Below are positions 10,655 to 23,471 of a stretch of 64,000 bases of DNA, one piece after another. Made by a program: the position numbers and the translations under genes. Below the pieces are notes generated by a model. The model was not told where the DNA came from, ran no database searches, and saw only the letters and a list, made by a program, of their open reading frames with translations. Every line of letters begins with the position of its first letter. The first letter of the stretch is position 1. Origin of the DNA: Laccaria trichodermophora (taxonomy: Eukaryota > Basidiomycota > Agaricomycetes > Agaricales > Hydnangiaceae); NCBI GenBank assembly GCA_018417955.1, contig JACTVC010000025.1:62001-126000 (forward strand), given 5' to 3'.

Positions 10655-13585
10655 AATGTGGGCTGGTGCGCTTGTACATAAAGTTCAACTACGTATTGTA
10701 ACATCCATTTGATTTTCTTGGAACACGTGAGCACTTGTTGACGCTGAGCCCTTGAGCACTTGATCATTGATCGTGGGATCTTGTCCTAGATCTCTGTCAA
10801 TGACCAAAGGCAAATGCAAGGCTAAGTATACCGTTGTTCTTGATTCTGGCGACGAGGCCGACACCTCCATCCCTCAAGCACGAACCGTTCGAATTTCTGA
10901 AAACGGCCTCCGAATTCTCCAGACACCTCGCTCTCCACAAAAGTGCTTGACTACGTATGAGGTTTCCCCAGATTTTGGAGAGTGGGGTCCAAGTGTCGAC
11001 TACGCCAGTCTTGGCTGTAGCAGTCAAAATCTGGGCAAGGGGGAAGATACAAGCGATCTCACGGAGACTGTGGCAGCAAACGTAGCTGCTAAACGTTATC
11101 CAACGTCGGTAAGTTTTGCACTTCGCTGTCCTCCATTCATGTTCACTGATGCGCCCACTTTAGGATGCTCCGCTACATGAATGGGCCGGGAAGGATAAGC
11201 AGGACCCAGGTTTCCGTGAGGAGTATTTGTTGGAGTTTCTGAGGCTGGAGGGTCAGGGCGATCGTCATTTCAGTCACGACTGCACCACCTGTGCATCAAA
11301 GGGGCATATCGGCGAGCCGGGCTTGTATCGTTGCAAGGATTGCTTGGCCAGGTCATTATACTGCTCGGCCTGTTGTCTGGAGAGACACAAACACCTCCCC
11401 TTCCACATCATTCAGGTATGCCACCTCTTTCTCTGGTAAAACTTCGATATACTAATTGTTCTCTAGAAATGGAACGGTACATTTTTTGTCAAGATATCTC
11501 TCAAGACCCTGGGTTTAAGAATACAGCTCGGCCACTTTGATTCGCCGTGCGTTGCTCCTCAACCCGGCCACAAAGATTTCATAGTAATTCATACAAATGG
11601 ATTACACTACGTGGCTGTCGATTTCTGCGGATGCGAACACCAGACGATTTCCAATCGTCAACAACTCCTTCGAGCTGAATGGTTTCCTGCCACCATTCAC
11701 CAACCTCAGACTTGCGCGACTCTTCGCGTACTTGAACAGTTCCACGCTCTCACCTTGACAGGAAAACTTTCCGCCCATGAGTTTTATAAAGCTCTGGAGT
11801 GTCTGACTGACAACACTGAACTCGAGATACCTAAGGTAACGTCCATCCATATTGGATCTCCATGACGACTGACTTACTTCCTTCATGTAGACCCGCTACA
11901 AATCATTCATGCGAATGGTTCGCATGTTCCGCCACCTCAAGCTCATGAAGCGTGGCGGCCACGGCAACTTACCAGGAGGGCTGATGAATACGCAGCCGGG
12001 TGACCTTGTCCCTGGTTGTGCCGCATGTCCCCGCCCCGGTGTGAATCTACCGGACAACTGGCAAACTGTCGCGGCAGAGTGGAAGTAAGTGGGTATTGAA
12101 TGGTTTGAGATATGAAAACTAATTCATTTCCAGGTTTTTGTACATGTTGATCATAGCGATGGACGCCAATTTCCGCCTGAAAAATCTCATGCGCTCGTCA
12201 GTCTCAAAAGATCTGGGTTTACACACAGGTTTTGCGTTCTTCCCCGAAGACGGGCCGTACCACAAGCATATATTAAAATATGCTTCTCAGAAGGACGTAC
12301 GTAATTTACTGTTGTTGTCCACTAAAAATCCTGACCCTTCCCTCTTCAGATAAGCAATTGCAGCGGCTTCAAAACGCTGGCTCATGCCGAAACAAAGTTT
12401 TCAACAGGAATGCGCTCCACTGGGGTTGGGATGGTTCTTTGTGCTCGCCACAAAGTTGTCCAAGCAGGAGGCGTTGGAGATTTGCAGAAAGGTGAATGGT
12501 ACGTGATTCTCTTGCGTATTGATTATAGAAACTTACTCGTTACTGCAGATATTGCAACATGGATTATATACTTCTGTCTGCTCTGGCCCCGCTTCTCGTT
12601 GCTTCTGTCTTTGTCTCATACGACATCGCTTGTCAATTTAAGCTTCATTTCGAAGAACGTATGGTCGACCTCCCCTCCCATCTTCATCTTCCTCAGGATG
12701 TCAACATCGGTTGGGGAATTCCCAAGTGTCACTGCCCTATGCATAAGCTCCCATGCCAAGCCCCCCATTCTCTCAATTTCAAGCCTGGGGTTGGTAGAAC
12801 AGACGGGGAGGGTATCGAACGTAGTTGGTCAGAATTGAACCGAGTCACCAATAGCACCAAGGAGATGGGTCCAGGATCACGGCATGACACCCTTGACGAC
12901 CATCTTGGGCACCATAATTTCCGGAAGTATGTTGGGCTCGGTAGGTTTTCTCTTGTTTGTTTTACCGTATGTTGCTGATACATTATTGTTCACAGGTCGA
13001 AGTTTGCATTTGCGGCTCGTGCTTGCCACTTCTGAAGAGAAGCGTCAGCGAGAGATATTCGACGATTTCACCCAATCGTTACGGGCGCAGCCAGGATTGG
13101 CAAAGGAATGGTCCGACATGGTCTTGGCATGGGAAAGGGATCCGATGCAGAAAAATCCTTACGTCTCCCTCGCATCCCGTACGCCTGTTCAACATGTCAT
13201 TACTGTGAAAGACTAATGCTCCGTCGTAGACACTTCACAAGATGAAGTGAAGAAGCAACTCCTTGAAGAGGAGAAGCGTTCGTTACAAGCCGGAGTACCG
13301 CATGTCCATGCCACGGGACCCACTGCGTTCATTTCGATGGGGTTACTTGTTGAAGACACACAGTAATACAGATTCTTTCTTTTTTATTTGTCCTGATACT
13401 CACAAGTTGAACTAACAGACGGCGAATCGCGTGGGATGCAAGGCGTTCGCAAGAACTCACAACTATTCAAGACAATGAGATTCAGCGCAGACGGCTGCTG
13501 CTGCTACGCCAGCTGAAACAGTTCCGGAATATTCAAGCCATTTATATGCCCGCCGCTTCTCTGATGCTAGATGAAGCTGAGGAGC

Positions 13586-16500
13586 CACTAGTGGCTACCA
13601 CTGTTTATCATAATACCAAGGCATATGCCTAGAGCTAAATATCTATATCTCAAGCATAATTATGAAAGGCCTTTCATTTGACTTGCTTATGTCTCTCATT
13701 CATTTAAATGCTGGGCTTCACTCATAAGTTGTAGGAGAATTACCCTTGAGAATTTTATAAAGGTGGCTGGCAATTTGATTGCAGATTTTCATACTTATCT
13801 CTCAGTATTTCATTCTGAATTTCATATTTATCCCCACTGCTTTCATTGCGACTTTTCATTACTCAGCTCTCAATATTTCATTCTGAATTTCATAGTTATC
13901 CCCACTGTTTTCATTGCAACTTTTCATTATTCAGCTGACAGAATTTCATTCTGAATTTCATATTTATCCCCACTGCTTTCATTGCAACTTTTCATTATTC
14001 AGCTTTCAGTATTTCATTCTGAATTTCATATTTATTCCCACCGCTTTCATTGCAACTTTTCATTATTCAGCTCTCAGTATTTCATTCTGAATTTCATATT
14101 TATTCCCACCACTTTCATTGCAACTTTTCATTATTCAGCTCTCAGTATTTCATTCTGAATTTCATATTTATTCCCACTGTTTTCATTGCAACTTTTCATA
14201 TTTACCCCCAATATTTTCATTGGGATTTTTCAGATGTATCCCACATGTCAGGGTCCATGCAATGGGCTTCCATGGAAGTGGTCACATGACCAGTTACCAA
14301 AAATGGTCAAAAAACAAAAGTTGTAGCCCTACAGTGTAGCTTCCCAAATCTGTTTGAATTGTATTCTGAAGTGCTCCCATTGTGGAGATATGAGGTAAAG
14401 GAATGTCAAAAGTGTTGTGTTTTTTTTTTGTATTTTGTGTTTTTCTCTATGAAAACAAAACCAAATAACATGATTTCAGTATATTTAGAAAGCTAAAAGA
14501 AAGGGCTACAATTATTGTATCATGGGAAAAATGACCAAAAAAGGAAGGTGCATGCCCTACTATAACAGTCAGATATATGACTACAAAAAAGTCGGACTTA
14601 TACTACAGTTTACTGATGCACTATAAAAGACTACAAAAGTTGCACTTAGACTACAAAGTTAGGGTTAGGGCCAAAAGGTTATCTTGACTACAAAGTTTGT
14701 AGTGTTTTCTTTTTGAAACTACAAAATTTTGTAGTGTTGAGCCTTTTCATTAGAAAAGTTTGTAGTGTCCACTTTTTGAGACTACAAAAGTTTGTAGTGT
14801 GCGCTTTTTCATTAGAAAATTTTGTAGTGTCCGCTTTTTGAGACTACAAAAGTTTGTAGTGTGCACTTTTTCATTATAAAAGTTTGTAGGGTGCGCTTTT
14901 TCATTAGAAAAGTTTGTAGTGTCCGCTTTTTGAGACTACAAAAGTTTATAGTGTGCACTTTTTTATTGAAAGAGTTTGTAATGTCTGCCTTTTCATTTAA
15001 AAAAGTTTGTAGTTGACATGTAGTTTATGGTGTCTTTGGCCCTATCTATGTTATGGGATGAGGTTGAAGGATTGCCAGTGCTGCAGCATTAGTATTTGAT
15101 ATGTGGCTGAAGGATTGACATGATATCATGAGTTTTTGACATGATGACCAAGTAGGCTTTTACACTGTCTGCTTTCACATTGATAACTACTGGCCTGTCC
15201 CAACCATAGTCAACTTTGATACAGCTCTTTGAGAGCTGTAGGATGATGGGCTGATTCATCCTTTGAGGTGTTCTAGGTCATGTTCTAAGTTGACCATGTA
15301 TTGAGTAGATATCAACATAAATATACTTCTCTAGCTTCAAAGCCAACTTGGGCAAGATGTGATATATGGTGGGCTGATTCATCCTTTGAGGTGTCTTTAA
15401 GTCAGGTCATGTTGCAAGCTGACCATGTCTTGGGTAGATATCAACATGAATAGCCTTCTCTAGCTTGAAAGACACCTTGGGCATGATGTGAGAAACCGAT
15501 GATATATACAGTGATGCCAATCCTTCAGCCATATTTCCATATGAACTCACAATTATGTTTTCAGATAGCACAGCAGGTATCAATGGCCTTTTCTACTGTG
15601 ATACACAACTTGTGCATGATGTCAAATACCAATGCTGCAGCACTGGCAATCCTTCAACCTCATCCCATAACATAGATAGCGCCAAAGACACCATAAACTA
15701 CATGTCAAAACTACAAACTTTTTTGAATGAAAAGGCAGACACTACAAACTCTTTTAATAAAAAAGTGCACACTACAAACTTTTGTAGTCTCAAAAAGCGG
15801 ACACTACAAACTTTTCTAATGAAAAGGCTCAACACTACAAAATTTTGTAGTTTCAAAAAGAAAACACTACAAACTTTGTAGTCAAGATAACCTTTTGGCC
15901 CTAACCCTAACTTTGTAGTCTAAGTGCAACTTTTGTAGTCTTTTATAGTGCATCAGTAAACTGTAGTATAAGTCCGACTTTTTTGTAGTCATATATCTGA
16001 CTGTTATAGTAGGGCATGCACCTTCCTTTTTTGGTCATTTTTCCCATGATACAATAATTGTAGCCCTTTCTTTTAGCTTTCTAAATATACTGAAATCATG
16101 TTATTTGGTTTTGTTTTCATAGAGAAAAACACAAAATACAAAAAAAAAACACAACACTTTTGACATTCCTTTACCTCATATCTCCACAATGGGAGCACTT
16201 CAGAATACAATTCAAACAGATTTGGGAAGCTACACTGTAGGGCTACAACTTTTGTTTTTTGACCATTTTTGGTAACTGGTCATGTGACCACTTCCATGGA
16301 AGCCCATTGCATGGACCCTGACATGTGGGATACATCTGAAAAATCCCAATGAAAATATTGGGGGTCAATATGAAAAGTTGCAATGAAAACAGTGGGAATA
16401 AATATGAAATTCAGAATGAAATACTGAAAGCTGAATAATGAAAAGTCGCCATGAAAGCAGTGGGGATAAATACGAAATTCAGAATGAAATTCTGTCAGCT

Positions 16501-17050
16501 GAATAATGAAAAGTCGCAATGAAAGTGGTGGGAATAAATATGAAATTCAGAATGAAATACTGAAAGCTGAATAATGAAAAGTCACAATGAAAGCAGTGGG
16601 GATAAATATGAAATTCAGAAAGAAATTCTGTCAGCTGAATAATGAAAAGTCGCAATGAAAGCAGTGGGGATAAGTATGAAATTCAGAATGAAATCTTGAG
16701 AGCTGAATAATGAAAAGTCACAATGAAAACAGTGGGGATAACTATGAAATTCAGAATGAAATATTGAGAGCTGAGTAATGAAAAGTCACAATGAAAGCAG
16801 TGGGGATAAATATGAAATTCAGAATGAAATAATGAGAGATAAGTATGAAAATCTGCAATCAAATTGCCAGCCACCTTTATGAAATTCTCAAGGGTAATTC
16901 TCCTACAACTTATGAGTGAAGCCCAGCATTTAAATGAATGAGAGACATAAGCAAGTCAAATGAAAGGCCTTTCATAATTATGCTTGAGATATAGATATTT
17001 AGCTCTAGGCATATGCCTTGGTATTATGATAAAAGTGGTAGCCACCAGTC
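13586..17050. mobile_element. FB1: non-coding foldback element inserted in KDZ-1
   Basis: Left end CACTAGTGGCTACCACT; the right end read in reverse complement is GACTGGTGGCTACCACT. The arms are roughly 1.5 kb (to about 15105 and from about 15625) and closely inverted. A perfect 7-bp duplication GAGGAGC flanks it (13579-13585 and 17051-17057), and removing the element with one copy restores the KDZ reading frame. Each outer arm holds a tandem array of a roughly 66-bp unit (around 13786-14220 and 16340-16850), then a block with GGTCACATGACC, then a field of ACTACAAA/TTTGTAGT motifs. The centre carries a direct repeat around GGGCTGATTCATCCTTTGAG (about 15249 and 15371). No transposase ORF, so non-autonomous. 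Confidence 0.9.
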
Positions 17051-17164
17051 GAGGAGCTTCAAGGTCAGCTGCCAGAGGTTGAACGCGCTCATTTGGAGGT
17101 CGAACAGCAGGCTCTTTGGCTTCCCTTGGCCCTCCCCCCAAGTCACCGTAAACATGACTGTAAC

Positions 17165-17233
17165 CAACGTCTAATCGAGATTGAAACCAATGTCTAATCG
17201 AGATCAAAACCAACGTCTAATCGAGATCGAAAC
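17165..17233 (+). repeat. 23-bp triplication causing a frameshift in KDZ-1
   Basis: Three head-to-tail 23-bp copies containing GTCTAATCGAGAT (17165-17187, 17188-17210, 17211-17233). Two extra copies add 46 bp, shifting the frame by one. The first copy reads QRLIEIETNV then a stop; the last copy opens the frame running to 18089. Confidence 0.85.
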
Positions 17234-18089
17234 CAAATTGCAGCGAGCCGAATGCAATGACACCCTCGACAAGATTCGCAGTCTGCAGCGTGGCCGCCTT
17301 TCATTCATTTCCTTTTGTAACTGCCATGTACGCGGTCAAAACCCCTCAACAAGAGCGCGGGACACTATCGATCGCCTGGAGGATAAATCAAAAGCTTTGG
17401 CTCTGAAGTACCGTAATGCAAGGGCTGCACTATACACCCTGGTGGGACCAGGTGAATGGGAGAGAGAATTGCGGGAATTGAACCACAGTGACTTGACAAC
17501 ACCCGACGGCCACGAGATTAGCATCGAAGACCCGAACAATCCTTTTGGGCCAGATGGACGGCCGCTCTCAATGTCAAAGAAAAAGAAGAAAATTCTCAAG
17601 CTGGGTTTGGGTGAGGGAAGAAGAGCCGTTTCATGGATTTGGACGTCTCCTGCGGCGATTGGTGACGGGAGTGATAAAGTTTTGCATGAAGGTACGTTCT
17701 TTTGCATGTATTTGGGCTGTCCCCCACTAATTATTTCTGTAGCGGTCTGGATCGAGTGGGTAAAAGCACGCACGAGACATTTGCGATGGTGGGAAGAGGT
17801 TCATTTATTGCGCGAGGAAATGAGACGAGTCCGGAAGACTCTTGAGTGGAGGGCCACGTGGTGGGAGGAGTGTTCCGAAGGATGGGATGGGCTGGATGAA
17901 GCCACTAATGAGGGTGTAAAGGCGTATGCGAGGCGGCAGGCAAGCATCCAACGTTCCCTGCACAAGCAGTTCAGTCGGCTGTGGGATAAGCCGCTGACCC
18001 CCCTAGTGAGCAGTGATGACACTGGGGAAGCTCCAAGTGAATATTTAGATCCTGTACTCGAGTCCCTGGTGGAGGACGACGTAGAATAA

Positions 18090-18477
18090 ATGTACTATTT
18101 TGACGGAGGGTTTGTTTGTATGTGTTATGCTGCAGCACCAACCCCAAAGGTCATCCAAACCTGGCAGGCCGCATCCATCAATTCATGAACCGCAATTGAA
18201 GCGGAAATTACTGGAATCTATCAAAACATAATACATGATTTATTTTACATGATTTGCAGACACGTTATGGTTAAGGAACATGCAGGAGAACGAAAACATT
18301 TCCAAAAGCACCAAACAAGCCATTGTTTACCAGTGTTGACATCACAAGCTGCCGGAATAACAACAGCTTCTGGAACAGACACAAAGCAGCGGAAATAAAT
18401 ATCAAAGATGACCAGAATAAATGGCAGGATGCCAAAAATAATCAAATATAACATAATTTCAGTTTAGCTATATAGAG
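18090..18477. other. Gene-free stretch between KDZ-1 and element A
   Basis: No ORF or repeat recognised. It ends in the left copy of the GTACATA duplication (18478-18484). It may contain 3' UTR of KDZ-1 and the outer end of the KDZ-2 block, since the same sequence resumes after 27077. Confidence 0.4.
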
Positions 18478-18484
18478 GTACATA

Positions 18485-20475
18485 CACTTCAGTCACCCAC
18501 CTTGAACAAGCTATTAGCCTTGAAACATATAGGTATATATCCAGGCTAATAGGTTGTTCAGCCATTTATTTTTCTTGCCTTGGGAGAAAATATAATATTG
18601 GATTGGGTAGAAAATGTTTGACCTCTAATATTGTGACCAGAAATGTTTGGGTGGTTATATTGTGGTTAAAAATATCCTAGCCATATCAAAGTGGTCAGAA
18701 ATGTTTGAAGTGTGTCAGACTGCTAAGAAATTTTTGAGCCAAGTCAAACTGACCAGAAATGTTTGAGGTGTGCCAGAGTGGCTAGAAATGTTTCAGTGGT
18801 GTGACATCGCTCGGATATGTTCTAAGCATGTCACACTGCTAAAAAATCTTTTAGCCTTGTCACATGGCTGAAACATATCCGACCAGTGTCATGGGGTATC
18901 TGGGGTCCCAATTTCAAGAAAAAAACTTGGTTTTTCTGGTGCAGTTTTCTCATCATTTTGTACATTGCTTTTTTTTTTTCCCTCAAAACTCATCTAAGTT
19001 TGTTCTCACCAATACTCTGCTTCTATCTGTCATTTTCACCACTTTAAGTCTGTTTTCACCAACATCCCACTTCTCTCTGTCATGTTCACACCACTCAGAG
19101 GTTCTTTTCACCAACACCCCACTTCTCTCTGTCATGTTCACCACTCTAAATCTGTTTTCACCAACACCCCACTTCTCTCTGTCATGTTCACCACTCTAAG
19201 TCTGTTTTCACCAACACCCCACTTCTCTCTGTCATGTTCACCACTCTAAGTCTGTTTTCACCAATACCCCACTTCTCTCTGTCATGTTCACCACTTTAAG
19301 TCTGTTTTCACTAACATCCCACTTCTCAACTAAACCAAGTTAGCATCCTCCAGCAGCTTTCCCCCATTGTTTTCACCAACACCCCCCTTCTATCTGCCAT
19401 GTTCACCATTTGAAACTTAACCAAGTTAGCATCCCTCAGCAGCCTTCTCCTATTGTTTTCATCAACAGCCCCCTTCTATCTGCCATGTTCACCATTCAAA
19501 ACTCAACCAAGTCAGCATCCCTCAGCAGCTTTTCCCCATTGTTTTCACCAACACCCCCTTCTATCTGCCATGTTCACCATTTAAAATACAACCAAGTTAG
19601 CATCCCTTAGCAGCTTTCCCTTATTGTTTTCACCAACACCCCCCTTCTATCAGCCATGTTCACCATTTGAAACTCAACCAAGTTAGCATCACCCAGCAGC
19701 TTTCCCCCACTATTTTCACCAACACCCTTCTATCTGCTGTGTTCATTATTAAAAAAAAACTCAAACCTTTCTTAACCTGTCAAAACTATCCAAATATTCA
19801 TAAAGATTTCTTAGTTTGCAAAACCATTTCTTGCTTCCAAATATTTATTTAAAAGAATTCTTCACAAGCTAAACATTTCTAAATACAACAAGAAATTTCT
19901 CACAAAGATTTCTTGTTAATACAAACATTTTGAAGAAGATTTCTTATCCAGTCAAAGATCTTTGAACTTGTAAACATTTCCAAGTACAATAAGAAATATT
20001 TCATGAAGATTTCTTGCCAGTACAAACATTTTGAAGAAGATTTCTTATCCAGTCAAAGATCTTTGAACTTGTAAACATTTCCAAGTACAATGAGAAATAT
20101 TTCATGAAGATTTCTTGCCAGTACAAACATTTTGAAGAAGACTTCTTATCCAGTCAAAGATATTTGAACTTGTAAACATTTCCAAGTACAATAAGAAATA
20201 TTTTATGAAGATTTCTTGCCAGTACAAACATTTTGAAGAAGTCTTCTTATCCAGTCAAAGATCTTTGAACTTGTGAACATTTTCCAATATGATAAGAAAT
20301 ATCTCACAAAGATTTCTTGTCAGTACAAAAAGATTTCTTATCCAGTCAAAGATCTTTGAACTTGTAAACATTTCCAAATACAATAAGAAATGTTTCACAA
20401 ACATTTCTTGTCAGTACAAACATTTTGAAGAAGATTTCTTATATCTTTCAACTATATCTTGAACCAGGATATATA
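18485..20475 (+). repeat. Left arm of element A
   Basis: Inverted match to 24882-27077. It includes tandem units of roughly 58 bp (about 19020-19320), 86 bp (about 19325-19735) and 101 bp (about 19860-20440). ORFs such as the one at 18864 are repeat translations. Confidence 0.85.
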
Positions 20476-20575
20476 ACCACAATATCTTTTTTGATTATAA
20501 AATTTATAAAAAAGAAAGGTAGAGTGTATTAAACATAACTACATACAATTACTCTACTACATTGAATGTTAATTA

Positions 20576-20935
20576 CAGGGAGGTGGTAGGCAGTGAGGGA
20601 GGGGTGGTAAGCAGTGAGGGAGTAGTAGAGGGGGTGATAAGCAATGATGACAAGGATTGGGATTGGGGGGGAGTGGCAGTGGCAGTGGGGTTTGATGGGC
20701 AATGAGGGAGGGGGAAAGGGGTTATGGGCAATGAGGGAGGGGGGAGGGGGTGGCAGGCAATCAGAGAGAGGGGGAGTGAATGCTGGGGGGTGAGGGAGAG
20801 GGGGAAGGAGTCAGCTTCAATATTGAAGGGAGGAAGGAGGGGAGGGAGTAATGGGAGGGGGAGTGGTGAACAGTGAAGGAAGAGGTGGGGAGGAGTGGGG
20901 GGTGATGGAGGGGGAGCTCACCTGAGCTCGTGTCT
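20576..20935 (+). repeat. Polypurine G-rich tract in element A
   Basis: Degenerate GTGAGGGAGGGG-type repeats with almost no pyrimidines. The pyrimidine-rich stretch at 24481-24750 is its approximate inverted counterpart, so the interior of A is also symmetrical. Capable in principle of triplex structure; no gene. Confidence 0.6.
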
Positions 20936-21013
20936 GTTCAGTCGCCTTAGTTCGTAGATGTTCGTCCTCATCTCGTTCTTCGGCAGTCGTAGATGTTCGT
21001 GGGTGGTTGTGGT

Positions 21014-21500
21014 CGTTCATGGGCAATCGCATTGGGCGGTTGTTGTCGTTGGCAGGCGGTCGTGGACGTTGGTGGACGGTGGTGAACATTGGCAGGTGGT
21101 CGTTGTCATTGGTGGGCGATCATGGACGTTCGTGGGCGGTCATGGACGATCGCTGGTGGGCGGTCGTTGTCGTTGGCAGGCGGTCGTGGACGTTGGTGGA
21201 CGGTGGTGAACATTGGCGGGCGGTCGTTGTCTTTGGTAGGCCGTCGTTGTCATTGGTGGGCGATCGTGGATGTTCATGGGCGGTCATGGACAATCGTTGG
21301 TGGGCAGTCGTTGTCGTTGGCAGGCGGTCGTGGACGTTGGTGGACGGTGGTGAACATTGGCGGGCGGTCGTTGTCTTTGGTAGGCGGTCGTTGTCATTGG
21401 TGGGCAATCGTGGACGTTCGTGGGCGGTCATGGACGATCGTTGGTGGGCGGTCGTTGTCGTTGGTGGGCGATTGTGGATGTTGGTGGGCGATTGTGGATG
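21014..21500 (+). repeat. 144-bp tandem repeat
   Basis: About three copies of a 144-bp unit made of GGCGGTCGTGGACGTTGG and GGTGAACATTGG modules (for example 21158 and 21302). Long Val/Trp/Arg-rich frames on both strands arise from this periodicity (144 is divisible by 3) and are not called as genes. A palindrome TGCCACGTCG/CGACGTGGCA follows near 21672-21698. Confidence 0.7.
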
Positions 21501-22891
21501 TTGGTGGGTGCTCGTGGTCATTCGCGGTTGTCCGTGGGCGTTCCTCTTTGTCCGTGGTCCACCGCCCACGTCTTCATCCGTGGTCGTCCTCGTTTGTTGG
21601 GCGGTCATTGTGGTCCTCGAGGAAAAACAAATACGACGAACGACGACATCAGTCGTTGTTCGTCGTTTGGTTGCCACGTCGCTAGCTACGACGTGGCACC
21701 TAGTTGGTGTCAGCAGGGAAAACAGAGGTGGTGACTGCTTACCGTTGGGCACCACCTTGTCACCATCGTCCTCGCAAAAGGACGTGGTGGGCACTCATGC
21801 AGTCCTGGGTGGGCGCTCTTCGCCCTTTGTCGAGTTGCTGGCCTGTCGTGTGGTCATGAGCCCTCGTCGACGCGTGTTCGTGGCCATTCTCAATGGGCGT
21901 GGAGGGTGCATGCTCATGTCGAATGGTCGGTGGTATTCCTGGGCCCTCGTGCGTTGTCTTCGATGGTGGATGGTCATGGTGGTCATCAGCGGCGAAGTCA
22001 TAGTCTTGGACGTGGTTGTTTGACGAACGATTTGGCAAACATGATGTAGCCAAACAATACCACATCAAACCAATCCAGTGACACATATGACACCCATTTG
22101 GATATCCAAAAGGCCGTTGCAATACTAATAATACACCATGAATCATGTACATAATTGATTAAAGTTAGATAGAAGTTGATAGAGTACTATTGGAACCATT
22201 TTTATGAGGAGATATACCAGCAACAGAGAGCTCAGCCTCTGATACAACCCACCTGATATTGAAAAACATGTATGCCCTGTTCAGTTTGAATTGGATTGAA
22301 TACAATCCTTAAAATTTCTCTCATGCCTCAACTGTGAACTAGAACTGACCATGCCCAAATCCAAACTGGAACTCAGCTGGAACTGTAACCAAACTGTCTG
22401 TTCAGTTCTGCCAGTTCAGTTGAACTGATGGTTCAGAATTGAACTTTGGCATGACTAGGAGTAAGGTACCATAGGTTGTAGTATTTACAGCACTATGGAA
22501 GAACATTAACTGGAGGGTAGACATTGTGAATGAGATCATTGAAATGTCTTAATTATCTGCACTTGTAGGTTGGAACTTCAACTTGGAAGTGAACCATAGA
22601 AGACAACAGCTGTTGGTGTGAAGACAATAAATATGTGCATTATAGGATGGCAACAACTTCACAAGGAGGCAACAGTGCATGCAAGACAGGCTGGGGGTGG
22701 AAATCCATCCAGCCTGCTTTCTATTACCTTGTACCACACACTTGCATGTCCACCCTCAATAAATACAAGTGGCTTTTGGGGTTTCAAGCCATCCACAAAC
22801 TCTTCTATGTAGACTATTGTGTTTTACCTGCTGCAAATCCCATGAATGTTGAATAGTAGGGCAGATGCCAATTGGATACCAACTCCTGGAG

Positions 22892-23471
22892 TAGTGCTTG
22901 GAAGTCCAGTCCCAAGACTGCAAAAAGACTGCAACTGGACCAGACCAAGACTGCAAAAGACTGGACCTGCAGTCTTGGTCTTTCAGATTTGAGATCACAA
23001 GACCGCAAAAAGACCGGTTAACGTGGACCGGTCTTGTCGGTTGAGACCGGTTTTTTGTACCTACATAATAACCCTTCAAAACACACCTAAGATCATATTT
23101 TTAGGCCAAAAACTGACAAAGATACATGCAAAACTGTAAAATATTTTGTGAAAATAGCAGATGTACCTTAGTATTTTTGTAGATACATCAATTCTCAACG
23201 GAATTTAACGTTCTTGCACTCGTTTAGAAGCTACGAAAAACGTCAATAAATCTACCGACGCACAATTGCAAATTTTAATACATATTTAGTCGAAAAACCG
23301 GTCTTGAACTGGTTGTAACCAGTTTGGACCAAGACTGGTCCAAAGACCGAAAAAGACCGCAGTCTTGGTCTTTTCCGGTCCTGGTCCGGTTTTTTGAGGT
23401 TTTAGGAATTGTGTGGACCGGTCTAGCATTTTGGGCCAAAAAACCAGACTGGACCGGACTTTCAAGCACTA
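22892..23471. mobile_element. hAT-like MITE, 580 bp, nested in element A
   Basis: Left end TAGTGCTTGGAAGTCC; right end, reverse complemented, TAGTGCTTGAAAGTCC. A perfect 8-bp duplication TCCTGGAG lies at 22884-22891 and 23472-23479. TAGTG-type ends with an 8-bp duplication are the hallmark of hAT elements. The subterminal regions carry many AAGACTG and AGACCGGT motifs on both strands, possible transposase binding sites. No ORF of its own. Confidence 0.85.

Larger units (their letters stand above)
10800..18089 (+). pseudogene. KDZ transposase 1 (CxC2 type), interrupted by FB1 and frameshifted
   Basis: Exons 10800-11108, 11164-11415, 11467-11835, 11891-12084, 12134-12296, 12350-12498, 12549-12940, 12996-13178, 13230-13362, 13419-13585, then after the insertion 17058-17691 and 17743-18089. 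The CxC2 cysteine cluster (CTTC...CKDC...CSACC...HKHLPFH) lies near residues 143-185. Motifs typical of KDZ follow: CAACPRPGVNLP, MDANFRL, SYDIACQ, then TDGEGIERSWSELN and the HDTLDDHLGHHNF block. The conserved Asp and Glu residues are probably the catalytic triad (inferred). The C-terminus has RGQNPSTRAR and a YARRQA helix. Three lesions are visible: the 3.5-kb FB1 insertion, a 23-bp triplication at 17165-17233 that shifts the frame, and a TGA formed across the exon 6/7 junction. Almost certainly inactive. Confidence 0.9.

Noticed and set aside
13763..14339. Phe/His/Ser-rich ORFs in the FB1 and FB2 arms
   Set aside because: Translation of tandem arrays; mirrored in the opposite arm.
14655..14675. 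TTAGGGTTAGGG as a telomere seed
   Set aside because: Only two units, mirrored in the other arm of FB1 and present in FB2, so part of the element rather than a telomere.
19020..20440. Spaced direct repeats as a possible CRISPR array
   Set aside because: Eukaryotic context, contiguous tandem repeats without unique spacers, inside a transposon arm.
21007..22023. 338-aa Val/Trp/Arg-rich ORF and its opposite-strand partners
   Set aside because: Produced by the 144-bp tandem repeat; both strands are open, composition is low-complexity and no domain is visible.
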